DNA of 64,000 nucleotides, from assembly GCA_029252405.1 (NCBI GenBank), contig JAQXBM010000022.1, positions 124,001-188,000 of the forward strand. The letters run 5' to 3'. The notes beneath the pieces are model-generated. The model had not been told where the DNA came from, searched no databases, and saw only the letters and a list, made by a program, of their open reading frames with translations. The number at the start of each line of letters is the position of its first letter. Positions within the stretch are counted from its first letter, which is position 1. This stretch comes from Crocinitomicaceae bacterium (GTDB lineage Bacteria > Bacteroidota > Bacteroidia > Flavobacteriales_D > Crocinitomicaceae). The translations under genes and the position numbers were made by a program. Positions 55,072 to 63,178 of the stretch are shown here, in pieces.

Positions 55072-55914
55072 TTAGTCTCGCAAGGATTTTTTGACGTAGT
55101 CCATTCCCATTTGAACCCCATAGCGATAATCAGAATTAATGCCTTCCACCGAATAACTGTAAGTACTGCATTTGAGACCATCTTCGGGCCAAAGCTGTTC
55201 AATGTTTGTGTCCTCAGGTGGGTTGGATAAGTAATCCATGACATTGTTGTACTTGAGGTGGTTATTGGCAAAACAAGCGCTTAACTCAGGATGACTTCTG
55301 AAATAAATACTCCCAAAATAATCCGGCCAACTCTGAACCACTTTGCGATCAATATGCGTTGTTCGAAGTACCAAAATATCTTTTGCACCTTGTTCGACTG
55401 CCCATTTCACAGGAATAGGATCGCTCCAGCCACCGTCCATTAAATCCAAATCGCGGACTTTGTGCACACCTTTCGTCACAAAAGGCAATGTGCTCGACGC
55501 AATCACAACTTCAATCCAATCGGGTTGTTTCGGTGATAAATAGAAGGGCTCACCAGTCAATCGATTCGTGGCAACGAAGAATACATCTCTGTTTTTTGTG
55601 TTTTCGAGTGCAGCATTCAAATCGAATGGAACCAAATCATCAGCAACTGAGCGCAAATGATCGATGTTCATGTATCCGCGATCACGAATTATTCCACGCA
55701 CATTCACGAAGTCGGGATCCTTGGCGAGTAATCGCATCGCCTCTACACAAGACCCGTATTGTTTTGCCAAATAGTAGGAAGCGGAAATAGCACCTCCGGA
55801 ATTCCCGATTATTTGATCAAATGGGCAGTAGTCGAGCACCAAAAATGCGTCTAAAATTCCTGCTGTAAATCCTGTTCTAAATCCTCCGCCTTGAACGATT
55901 AATGTCTTCTTCAT
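55072..55914 (-). CDS. Patatin-like phospholipase, copy 2
   Basis: 280 residues. QGGGFRTGF oxyanion loop, nucleophile elbow G37-N-S39-G-G, catalytic D160-G (MDGGWSDP). It has the same layout as copy 1 and lies 59 bases upstream of it on the same strand, so the pair is probably co-transcribed. The residue before the nucleophile differs (Asn for Val), as do positions in the middle of the protein, which could change specificity. Confidence 0.92.
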   Translation of the reverse strand: MKKTLIVQGGGFRTGFTAGILDAFLVLDYCPFDQIIGNSGGAISASYYLAKQYGSCVEAMRLLAKDPDFVNVRGIIRDRGYMNIDHLRSVADDLVPFDLNAALENTKNRDVFFVATNRLTGEPFYLSPKQPDWIEVVIASSTLPFVTKGVHKVRDLDLMDGGWSDPIPVKWAVEQGAKDILVLRTTHIDRKVVQSWPDYFGSIYFRSHPELSACFANNHLKYNNVMDYLSNPPEDTNIEQLWPEDGLKCSTYSYSVEGINSDYRYGVQMGMDYVKKSLRD

Positions 55915-55994
55915 GAGTTATGTTGATTATTATATGCGCGCATAACAATAGTAACGATAATTCTACAATGAAGGTTGAGGTCGAGAGGTATTTT

Positions 55995-56240
55995 TTACAA
56001 CTTTTTTAGCTTTTTCTGTTCTGAAGGCAAAGGATTCTGTTTGAAGTAGTCCAAAAGGACAAAATTTCGATCTTCAAAGTGCTCATTTAACACCTTGAAA
56101 TGTCGAATCCGATCGACGCGAAACGAACGGTAATCTTCCCTCAAATAACACCAAGCGACCAACAGCCACTTCCGGTTTGTAGAAATCAGCTGTGTAACTT
56201 CTTTTCTTCTTTGACATTTTGCTAATTTAAGTTCTAGCAA
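55995..56240 (-). pseudogene. Remnant of a WYL-domain transcriptional regulator
   Basis: 81 residues matching only the C-terminal end of the WYL domain (RKWLLVAWCYLREDYRSFRV followed by DRIRHF), which in complete regulators sits after an HTH and ~220 further residues. Nothing upstream in any frame on the minus strand continues the match. The 5' part has been lost by deletion. The gap to 56316 holds no gene. Confidence 0.7.
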
Positions 56241-56306
56241 GAATATCTTAACTCACTGTCCAGTCTAATGTAGCACTTCCAGTTTCATAGAATCTAAAAA
56301 TAAGAA

Positions 56307-56357
56307 ATAAAAAAAAGCCCATTCTAATTCCCGATAGCTATCGGGAATTGGAATGGG
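56307..56357 (-). terminator. Terminator of lysS, built on the CCGATAGCTATCGG palindrome
   Basis: Arms GCCCATTC / GAATGGGC enclose a 24-bp perfect palindrome (56326-56349) with core CCCGATAGCTATCGGG. On the minus strand a run of eight Ts follows, so it ends the lysS transcript. Confidence 0.88.
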
Positions 56358-56377
56358 CCAATCTATTTTATCTGTGA

Positions 56378-58093
56378 TCAAGCGACTACTTCAATCGTCA
56401 ATCCAGCATCAGTCTTCGTGACTTTCGATAAACCGTGTTTCGCTAATCCTTTCACACCTTTATCCCATTGCTTGTTCGATAATCCAGCTGCTTCTTTCAA
56501 AGCACCCAAATCCATCGATTTCTCTTTGGAAAGAATGTCAAAAATCAACTTCTCGTTATCAGTTAATTCTGGTCCTTTTTTCTCGTTGAATTTCTCTTGT
56601 TTCATTTGAGGGAAGAACAATACTTCTTGGATCGACTGGTTGTCCGTTAAGTACATCAGTAAACGATCCATTCCAATTCCCAATCCAGATGTTGGTGGCA
56701 TTCCATATTCCAATGCACGCAAGAAATCTTGATCGATCAAACCATTTGCTTCGTCATCTCCTTTTTCAGCTAAGCGAACTTGTTCTTCAAAACGCTCACG
56801 TTGATCAATTGGATCATTCAACTCCGAGTAAGCATTCGCGATTTCTTTACCACAAACCATTAACTCGAAACGTTCCGTCAATTCTGGATTGTCTCTGTGT
56901 GTTTTACACAGTGGCGACATTTCCTTCGGGTAATCAGTAATGAACGTCGGCTGAATGTAATTTCCTTCACATTTTTCTCCGAAAATCTCATCGATCAACT
57001 TTCCTTTACCCATGGTTTCATCAACAGCGATTCCCATTCCAAGTGCAGCTGTTCTCAATTCATCTTCTGACTTTCCTGAGATATCATATCCAGTAAAGTG
57101 TTTGATTGAATCGGCCATGGTAACACGCGCGTATGGTGCTTTGAAGTCCACTTTGTGATCTCCAAAAGTTGCCTCTGTCGTTCCGTTAACGGCAATTGCA
57201 CAGTGTTCCAATAAGCGTTCTGCGAAATCCATCATCCAGTTGTAATCTTTGTACGAAACATAGATTTCCATCGCCGTAAACTCTGGATTGTGGGTTCTGT
57301 CCATTCCTTCATTTCTGAAGTTTTTTGAGAACTCATACACACCATCAAATCCACCAACGATCAATCGTTTCAAGTACAACTCATTCGCGATTCGCATGTA
57401 CAATGGAACGTCCAATGCATTGTGATGCGTGATGAACGGTCGTGCAGATGCTCCTCCTGGGATCGGTTGCAAAATCGGTGTTTCCACTTCCAAATATCCT
57501 GCATCATTGAAGAAACCACGCATCGCATTAAACAACTTCGTACGCTTAATGAATACTTCTTTCACTTGAGGATTTACCACCAAATCAACATAACGCTGAC
57601 GGTATCTCAATTCAGGATCAGTAAAAGCATCGTGAACATTTCCTTGATCATCTTGCTTTGGAAGCGGTAAGGGCTTCACAGATTTACTGAGCATTTCAAG
57701 TTCATCAACGTGTACTGAGATTTCCCCAACTTGCGTTTTGAACATTTTTCCTTTGATTCCAACGAAATCACCAAGATCCATTAATTTCTTGAAGACGTCA
57801 TTGTACAATGTTTTGTCTTCGCCTGGGCACAATTCATCTCGATTCAAGTACACCTGAATACGTCCTGATGAATCCAAAATCTCAGCAAAAGATGCTTTCC
57901 CCATAATTCGGCGGGACATCATTCTACCAGCAATGCACACCTGTTTGCCTTCCTCATATGTTTCCTTGATCTTGGATGCAAGGTCTGTTACTGGATAAAG
58001 CGCAGCTGGAAATGGTTCAATTCCCAGAGCACGCAACTTTGACAACGATTCTCTTCGCTGTACCTCCTGATCAGAAAGCTCAATGTGACTCAT
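56378..58093 (-). CDS. lysS: Lysine-tRNA ligase, with C-terminal extension
   Basis: 571 residues from ATG 58093. OB-fold anticodon-binding domain (GRMMSRRIMGKASFAEILDS) and class II core with motif 2 (FRNEGMDRTHNPEFTAMEIY) and motif 3 (GLGIGMDRLLMYLTDN). The last ~70 residues (LTDNEKLIFDILSKEKSMDL...) form a winged-helix-like extension, absent in E. coli LysS but usual in Bacteroidota. An open frame begins at a TTG 27 bases upstream, but that codon lies inside the consensus promoter box at 58118. Terminator at 56307. Confidence 0.96.
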   Translation of the reverse strand: MSHIELSDQEVQRRESLSKLRALGIEPFPAALYPVTDLASKIKETYEEGKQVCIAGRMMSRRIMGKASFAEILDSSGRIQVYLNRDELCPGEDKTLYNDVFKKLMDLGDFVGIKGKMFKTQVGEISVHVDELEMLSKSVKPLPLPKQDDQGNVHDAFTDPELRYRQRYVDLVVNPQVKEVFIKRTKLFNAMRGFFNDAGYLEVETPILQPIPGGASARPFITHHNALDVPLYMRIANELYLKRLIVGGFDGVYEFSKNFRNEGMDRTHNPEFTAMEIYVSYKDYNWMMDFAERLLEHCAIAVNGTTEATFGDHKVDFKAPYARVTMADSIKHFTGYDISGKSEDELRTAALGMGIAVDETMGKGKLIDEIFGEKCEGNYIQPTFITDYPKEMSPLCKTHRDNPELTERFELMVCGKEIANAYSELNDPIDQRERFEEQVRLAEKGDDEANGLIDQDFLRALEYGMPPTSGLGIGMDRLLMYLTDNQSIQEVLFFPQMKQEKFNEKKGPELTDNEKLIFDILSKEKSMDLGALKEAAGLSNKQWDKGVKGLAKHGLSKVTKTDAGLTIEVVA

Positions 58094-58117
58094 AACTGTT
58101 TTGTAAAAATGAATTGG

Positions 58118-58125
58118 CAAAGATA
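58118..58125 (-). promoter_or_regulatory. -7 promoter box of lysS
   Basis: TATCTTTG on the minus strand, 24 bases before ATG 58093. Confidence 0.6.
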
Positions 58126-58245
58126 GAAAGAATTAGCTTCGCAGAGAAGGTCGTTCATAGAGTAAAATCAGCCATTCAACGCAAGTTGAATTGATTTTGA
58201 TGGATTTTTTACGAATTGATTCTGGATAGTGAAATTTAAACGAAA

Positions 58246-58320
58246 AAAAGTCGAAGAAGCATGCGCACGTTTGGCAGAATTTCTACTCAAAGCAAGGAAA
58301 GCGCATGCATTCGACTTTTA
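58246..58320 (-). terminator. Long hairpin with minus-strand T run; possible end of a small RNA
   Basis: Arms AAAAGTCGAA...GCATGCGC (58247-58266) and GCGCATGC...TTCGACTTTT (58301-58320) with a 34-base loop. On the minus strand the stem is followed by seven Ts. No minus-strand gene lies just upstream, so it would end an unannotated transcript, or be a structured RNA. The rest of 58126-58485 holds nothing I can identify. Confidence 0.5.
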
Positions 58321-58485
58321 ATAAAAGGCTAGGATTAATTACTGTAACTCAGCATTAATTCTATTCGGTTTTTGGTTCGACTGTCATGTCTACTCATACA
58401 CGACATTCTCTAAATTGAATTATTGTAGCGGAAAGTTAACGATAGATTGCAGCTAGCCTGCGTGAATTGCCCACTAATTTCAAAA

Positions 58486-58572
58486 ATGGGTGAAAAACTA
58501 GTATTCGACGAAGATCGCATTACGGAATTCCGACAAGATTTAGCACCTTTCGGCACTAACGATCAACTATGA
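58486..58572 (+). CDS. Possible 28-residue peptide or gene fragment
   Basis: ATG 58486 to TGA 58572 encodes a charged 28-residue peptide (MGEKLVFDEDRITEFRQDL...). It could be the remnant of a larger gene. No promoter box or homology is visible; very weak call. Confidence 0.15.
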   Translation: MGEKLVFDEDRITEFRQDLAPFGTNDQL

Positions 58573-58589
58573 ATAACTCTCAACACAAA

Positions 58590-58622
58590 TTGATTTTCAA
58601 TTCAATATTCGAACTATCTTTG
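58590..58622 (+). promoter_or_regulatory. Promoter of hemJ (-33 TTG, -7 TATCTTTG)
   Basis: TTG at 58590-58592 and TATCTTTG at 58615-58622 with a 22-base spacer. The -7 box ends four bases before ATG 58627. Confidence 0.6.
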
Positions 58623-58626
58623 ACCA

Positions 58627-59181
58627 ATGGACTTTAGTACAATAAAAGCATTGCACATCATCTTCGTAGTAAGTTGGTTCGCTGGACTCTTCTATATTGT
58701 CCGCTTGTTCATCTACCACACTGAAGCTCAAGACAAAGAAGAAAACGAAAAACGCATTCTTTCCAATCAATTCGAGATCATGGAAAGTCGATTGTGGTGG
58801 ATTATCACCACTCCTGCAATGGTGCTGACGTTTGTTTTCGGAACGTGGATGGTCATTCTCAATTGGGAATACTATCTCAGCGCACCATGGATGCAACTCA
58901 AATTTGCCTTTGTCGGTGTCCTGCTGATCTATCATTTCATCTGCCAGAAAATACTATTTGACCTCAAAAAAGGTTTATACAAATGGAAATCGAACGGATT
59001 ACGCCTTTGGAACGAATTGGCAACGCTTTGTTTGGTGGCCATTGTGTTCCTTGTTGTATTGAAAGATGGATTGAATTGGATCAAAGGAACAGTTGGCTTC
59101 TTCGCAGTGGCAATTGGGTTGATGGTCCTTATTAAGCTTTACAAACGAATTAGAAGCCGATCGAACAACAGTTCGACATGA
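58627..59181 (+). CDS. hemJ: HemJ/CopD-family membrane protein, probable protoporphyrinogen IX oxidase
   Basis: 184 residues with four to five transmembrane helices. The N-terminal KALHIIFVVSWFAGLFYIVR with conserved His and Arg, and the middle W..LK....LLIYHF pattern, match the UPF0093/HemJ family, which oxidises protoporphyrinogen IX in heme synthesis. It has its own promoter and likely starts a leaderless transcript. The enoyl-CoA hydratase gene follows after 19 bases. Confidence 0.87.
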   Translation: MDFSTIKALHIIFVVSWFAGLFYIVRLFIYHTEAQDKEENEKRILSNQFEIMESRLWWIITTPAMVLTFVFGTWMVILNWEYYLSAPWMQLKFAFVGVLLIYHFICQKILFDLKKGLYKWKSNGLRLWNELATLCLVAIVFLVVLKDGLNWIKGTVGFFAVAIGLMVLIKLYKRIRSRSNNSST

Positions 59182-59200
59182 ATTATTTAAAAGAACAATT

Positions 59201-59977
59201 ATGTACTCGAATTTACTCGTAGAAACTAACGGACAAATCGCTGAGATTACCATTAACCGACCAAAGCAGCTGAACGCTTTGAACAAAGATACCATTGCAG
59301 AATTGCACGAAGCGTTGAAAGCAGCGGATGAAGATGCTGGAATCGGTGTAATCATTTTAACGGGTTCAGGTGAAAAAGCATTTGTTGCTGGAGCCGACAT
59401 CAAAGAATTCGCGGATTTCTCAATCGCGCAAGGTGGCGAGTTGGCACAAAAGGGTCAAGAGATTTTGTTTGATTTCATCGAAAACTTATCTACTCCAGTA
59501 ATTGCTGCAGTCAACGGTTTCGCCCTCGGGGGAGGATTGGAATTGGCAATGGCTTCGCACATTCGTGTGGCGTCTTCAAATGCTCGCGTTGGATTGCCAG
59601 AAGTAAGTTTGGGCGTGATTCCAGGTTACGGAGGTACGCAGCGTTTGGCGCAATTGGTCGGACGAGGAAAAGCAAACGAGTTGGTATTCACAGCAGGAAT
59701 GATGAAAGCTCCAGATGCGCTGCAATGGGGATTGGTTAACTACGTCGTTGAATTGGAAGAGTTGATGGACAAAGCACGCGAAATCGCTGGTAAGATCTTG
59801 AATAACTCAGCTTCTGCCATTTCTTCGGCTATTCGTGCAGTCAATGCAAACTTCCAAGATGGAGTGAATGGATACGATGTTGAAATCGAAGAATTCGGAA
59901 AGTGCTTCGGAACAGCCGATTTCAAAGAAGGAACAACAGCATTTTTAGAAAAACGTAAAGCTAACTTTAGAAACTAA
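59201..59977 (+). CDS. Enoyl-CoA hydratase/isomerase family protein
   Basis: 258 residues, crotonase fold. The oxyanion-hole segment GADIKEFAD and GFALGGGLELAMASHI contain the first catalytic Glu; SLGVIPGYGGTQRL contains the second. It hydrates trans-2-enoyl-CoA in beta-oxidation or butanoate metabolism; the chain-length preference is unknown. It lies between hemJ and the flippase gene, whose TTG start follows its stop by one base. Confidence 0.94.
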   Translation: MYSNLLVETNGQIAEITINRPKQLNALNKDTIAELHEALKAADEDAGIGVIILTGSGEKAFVAGADIKEFADFSIAQGGELAQKGQEILFDFIENLSTPVIAAVNGFALGGGLELAMASHIRVASSNARVGLPEVSLGVIPGYGGTQRLAQLVGRGKANELVFTAGMMKAPDALQWGLVNYVVELEELMDKAREIAGKILNNSASAISSAIRAVNANFQDGVNGYDVEIEEFGKCFGTADFKEGTTAFLEKRKANFRN

Positions 59978-59978
59978 G

Positions 59979-61586
59979 TTGAATCCACTAAAAAGTTTAC
60001 TCGGGCAGACAGCCATTTATGGGTTGCCAACGATTGTTGGTCGACTGCTCAACTACTTTTTAGTTCCACTCTATACCGCTCCGGATGCATTTACGCCAGC
60101 CGAGTACGGGACCTTATCCGAATTATACGCATGGGTCGCATTTTTGATCATTCTACTTCCTTTGGGAATGGAGACCGCGTTTTTCCGTTTCATCAATTCC
60201 AAGGATAACAAAGATGAGGTGTTCAGGAATAGCTTCCTGACAGTAATCGTTTTCAGCTCTTTGTTCTTTGTGGTGATGTTTTTCGCCAGTCAAGGAATTG
60301 CGAACGGTTTGGGGTATCCTGATCATAGCGAGTTTATTACAACCCTTGCCCTGGTGGTTTGCATCGATGCGATTACCGCGCTGCCCATGGCGAAACTTCG
60401 CGCCAACAATGAGGCTAGGCGCTTTTCGATTATTCATTTTAGCGCGATTGTTATCAATATTGGGTTAAACCTAATTATCATTAAGGTACTATTTGACGGC
60501 ATTGATCCAATGACTGCGATCTGGTTTATTTTGATGGCAAATGTATTGGCGTCGTCTGTAAAAATCATCGGTACACATCAGGAATTTTTGAGTCTCAAGT
60601 GGAAGATCAACCAAGAATTAGCGATCGAAATGTTGAAGTATTCTTTCCCTTTGGTGATTGCTGGTTTTGCAGGAATCGTCAATGAAACTTTGGACCGTGT
60701 CATGATGAAACCGCTCCTAATGAAGGCTGGAAATTCGAATGAATATTCCTTGACTCAAGTCGGAGTTTACAGCGCCTGTTACAAATTGGCGATGATCGTC
60801 ACCATCTTTTTGCAAGCTTATCGGTATGCTGCTGAACCGTTCTTTTTCGCTCAATCAAAGAACAAAGACCGGAACAAGATTTATGTGAAAGTGATGAATT
60901 ATTTCATCGCAGGCGTCTGTTTGGTGTTCCTTGGAGTAACGTTGAACATCGATATTTTCAAGCATTTCATTCGAAGCGAAGAGTTCTGGGTAGGTCTTGG
61001 CGTAGTACCAATTTTATTGGTTGCGAATGTCTTTTTGGGGATTTATTACAACCAATCGATTTGGTATAAATTGAGCGGGCAAACACGTTTTGGAGCTTAC
61101 ATTTCGATCGGTGGAGCCGCAATCACAATTCTGATCAATTTGATCTTCATTCCAATCTACGGCTACTGGGCGAGTGCTTGGGCAACATTGATTGTGTACG
61201 GGCTACAAATGGTCGCCTCATACATGCTCGGCCAAAAGTATTATCCAATCAAATACAACTTGCGCAAATTTGGACTCTACTTCGGATTGGCGATAGTGCT
61301 GTTTTTTGTAGCTAAGTTTTTAAATATTGGAGTGGTGAACGTTGAGGATACGATGATCTCCATAGCCGATTTCTATTCAGTTGCAGCCGCGAATTTTACT
61401 GACAGCTCATTGGATGGCTTGACTGATCTCGGTTCTTTATTTGATCAATCAAAAGTGTTCTCTTGGGTAAGATTTTTCGTCCATAATTCGCTTATCCTCT
61501 TCTATATTTTTGTCGTTTGGTTCATTGAAAAGCCTGGACAAAAGAAACCAAAACAAGATCAACGTGAAGTTCTTGTCGCGCAATAG
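59979..61586 (+). CDS. Polysaccharide flippase (MOP/Wzx-like)
   Basis: 535 residues with about fourteen transmembrane helices. It begins LKSLLGQTAIYGLPTIVGRLL, as in oligosaccharide flippases (Polysacc_synt family), and has conserved Arg/Lys residues at the ends of helices. It moves lipid-linked sugar units across the inner membrane. TTG at 59979 is the likely start; there is no nearby ATG. A hydrophilic insertion (~450-495) precedes the last helix. dut follows with its own promoter. Confidence 0.88.
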   Translation: MNPLKSLLGQTAIYGLPTIVGRLLNYFLVPLYTAPDAFTPAEYGTLSELYAWVAFLIILLPLGMETAFFRFINSKDNKDEVFRNSFLTVIVFSSLFFVVMFFASQGIANGLGYPDHSEFITTLALVVCIDAITALPMAKLRANNEARRFSIIHFSAIVINIGLNLIIIKVLFDGIDPMTAIWFILMANVLASSVKIIGTHQEFLSLKWKINQELAIEMLKYSFPLVIAGFAGIVNETLDRVMMKPLLMKAGNSNEYSLTQVGVYSACYKLAMIVTIFLQAYRYAAEPFFFAQSKNKDRNKIYVKVMNYFIAGVCLVFLGVTLNIDIFKHFIRSEEFWVGLGVVPILLVANVFLGIYYNQSIWYKLSGQTRFGAYISIGGAAITILINLIFIPIYGYWASAWATLIVYGLQMVASYMLGQKYYPIKYNLRKFGLYFGLAIVLFFVAKFLNIGVVNVEDTMISIADFYSVAAANFTDSSLDGLTDLGSLFDQSKVFSWVRFFVHNSLILFYIFVVWFIEKPGQKKPKQDQREVLVAQ

Positions 61587-61665
61587 TTCCTTTAACTAAC
61601 GATTCAACGTTAGTAACTTATCACTAAAACAGCGGTTTTGCCAAATTTCGAACGGGCGTTTTTCG

Positions 61666-61673
61666 TATTTTTG
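61666..61673 (+). promoter_or_regulatory. -7 promoter box of dut
   Basis: TATTTTTG, an exact match, 17 bases before ATG 61691. Confidence 0.5.
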
Positions 61674-61690
61674 ATAGATCAAGAAAACGT

Positions 61691-62125
61691 ATGAAAGTTA
61701 AAGTAATCAATCAGTCAAAACATGCATTGCCATCGTATGAAACGTCGGCCTCTGCAGGATTGGATGTACGAGCAAATATTGATGCTCCAGTTGAGTTGAA
61801 ACCATTGGAAAGAGCCCTTATCAAAACAGGAATCTTCCTTGAAATTCCAGAAGGATATGAGTGCCAAGTGCGTCCACGTAGTGGATTAGCGTATAAAAAT
61901 GGAATCACTGTTCTCAATTCACCTGGAACAATTGACGCTGATTACCGCGGTGAAGTAGGCGTAATTTTGATCAACCTTTCGAATGAACCATTTGTCGTAA
62001 ATGACGGAGAGCGGGTTGCTCAATTGGTGTTTGCGGAATTCAAACAAGCACAATGGGTTCAGGCAGATGTTCTTTCTGACACAGAACGTGGAGAAGGAGG
62101 ATTCGGAAGTACAGGAGTGAAATAG
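61691..62125 (+). CDS. dut: Deoxyuridine 5'-triphosphate nucleotidohydrolase
   Basis: 144 residues with the five dUTPase motifs: [34 protein letters not shown] and the C-terminal [10 protein letters not shown] that closes over the active site. It hydrolyses dUTP to dUMP, keeping uracil out of DNA and supplying thymidylate synthesis. The trimer-forming length is normal. It has its own promoter; the pyrophosphorylase gene follows after 33 bases. Confidence 0.97.
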   Translation: MKVKVINQSKHALPSYETSASAGLDVRANIDAPVELKPLERALIKTGIFLEIPEGYECQVRPRSGLAYKNGITVLNSPGTIDADYRGEVGVILINLSNEPFVVNDGERVAQLVFAEFKQAQWVQADVLSDTERGEGGFGSTGVK

Positions 62126-62158
62126 GTCACTTCAAATACTAATGACAAAAGAAATACA

Positions 62159-63178
62159 ATGAAAATAATAGTACCAATGGCAGGGCGAGGAAGCCGATTA
62201 AGACCACATACCTTAACCGTTCCAAAACCGCTCGTTCCAGTTGCTGGAATGCCAATTGTACACCGTTTGGTGAAAGACATCGCCGAAGTAGTTGATGATG
62301 AAATTGATGAAATCGCTTTCATTTTGGGTGATCCAGCCTTTTTTGGAGATGATGTGGTTGAAAGCTTAACGAAGTTGGCGAACGGGTTGGGTGCAAAAGC
62401 ATCTATCTACCGCCAAGATGAGCCTTTGGGAACAGGTCATGCTATCATGTGTGCGAAAGATTCCTTGCAAGGACCAGCGGTAATTGCTTATGCTGATACC
62501 TTGATTCAAGCAGATTTCGAACTTGACCCTGCAGCTGACGCTGTTATTTGGGTAAAATCTGTCGATCGACCTGAAGCCTACGGAGTTGTGAAGCTCAATG
62601 ACAATAAAGAAATCGTAGAGCTAGTTGAAAAACCTGCGGAGTTCGTGAGCGATTTAGCCGTAATTGGAATCTACTATTTCAAAGATGTGTCAGAACTAAA
62701 AGCGGAATTGCAGACAGTTCTCGACAACAATATTATCCATGGTGGAGAATACCAAATCAACGATGGCATCAAAGGAATGATGGCTAAAGAGAAGGTTTTC
62801 AAAACGGGTGAGGTGGAGCAATGGATGGACTGCGGAAACAAAAAAGTGACCGTTGAAACCAATCAGCAAGTATTAAAAAACGAAGCGAAGAAAGGAAAAC
62901 AACTTATTCCTGATTCGTGTGAATTGGAAAACAGCATTGTAATCAAACCTTGCTTTATTGGCGAAGGAGTGAAATTAACGAACTCAATTGTTGGGCCTTA
63001 CGTAAGCATTGGGGCAAACACGGAAATTACAAATAGCCGAGTAAGCAATTCAATCATTCAACACGAAGTAAGCATTTCAAAAGGAGTAATTGAAAATTCA
63101 ATGATTGGTTCTTACGCAAAGTTCAATGGTTTGGCGCGAGATTTGAGCGTTGGTGACTATTCTACAATCGATGAGTAA
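62159..63178 (+). CDS. NDP-sugar pyrophosphorylase with left-handed beta-helix
   Basis: 339 residues. Nucleotidyltransferase domain with signature IVPMAGRGSRLRPHTLTVPK and later YADTLIQADF and VEKPAEFVSDLAVIGIYYF. From ~250 it has hexapeptide repeats (IVIKPCFIGEGVKLTNSIVG, ISIGANTEITNSRVSNSII), a left-handed beta-helix. It makes an activated sugar such as dTDP- or UDP-glucose for surface glycans. The last eight bases overlap the TPR lipoprotein gene. Confidence 0.92.
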   Translation: MKIIVPMAGRGSRLRPHTLTVPKPLVPVAGMPIVHRLVKDIAEVVDDEIDEIAFILGDPAFFGDDVVESLTKLANGLGAKASIYRQDEPLGTGHAIMCAKDSLQGPAVIAYADTLIQADFELDPAADAVIWVKSVDRPEAYGVVKLNDNKEIVELVEKPAEFVSDLAVIGIYYFKDVSELKAELQTVLDNNIIHGGEYQINDGIKGMMAKEKVFKTGEVEQWMDCGNKKVTVETNQQVLKNEAKKGKQLIPDSCELENSIVIKPCFIGEGVKLTNSIVGPYVSIGANTEITNSRVSNSIIQHEVSISKGVIENSMIGSYAKFNGLARDLSVGDYSTIDE

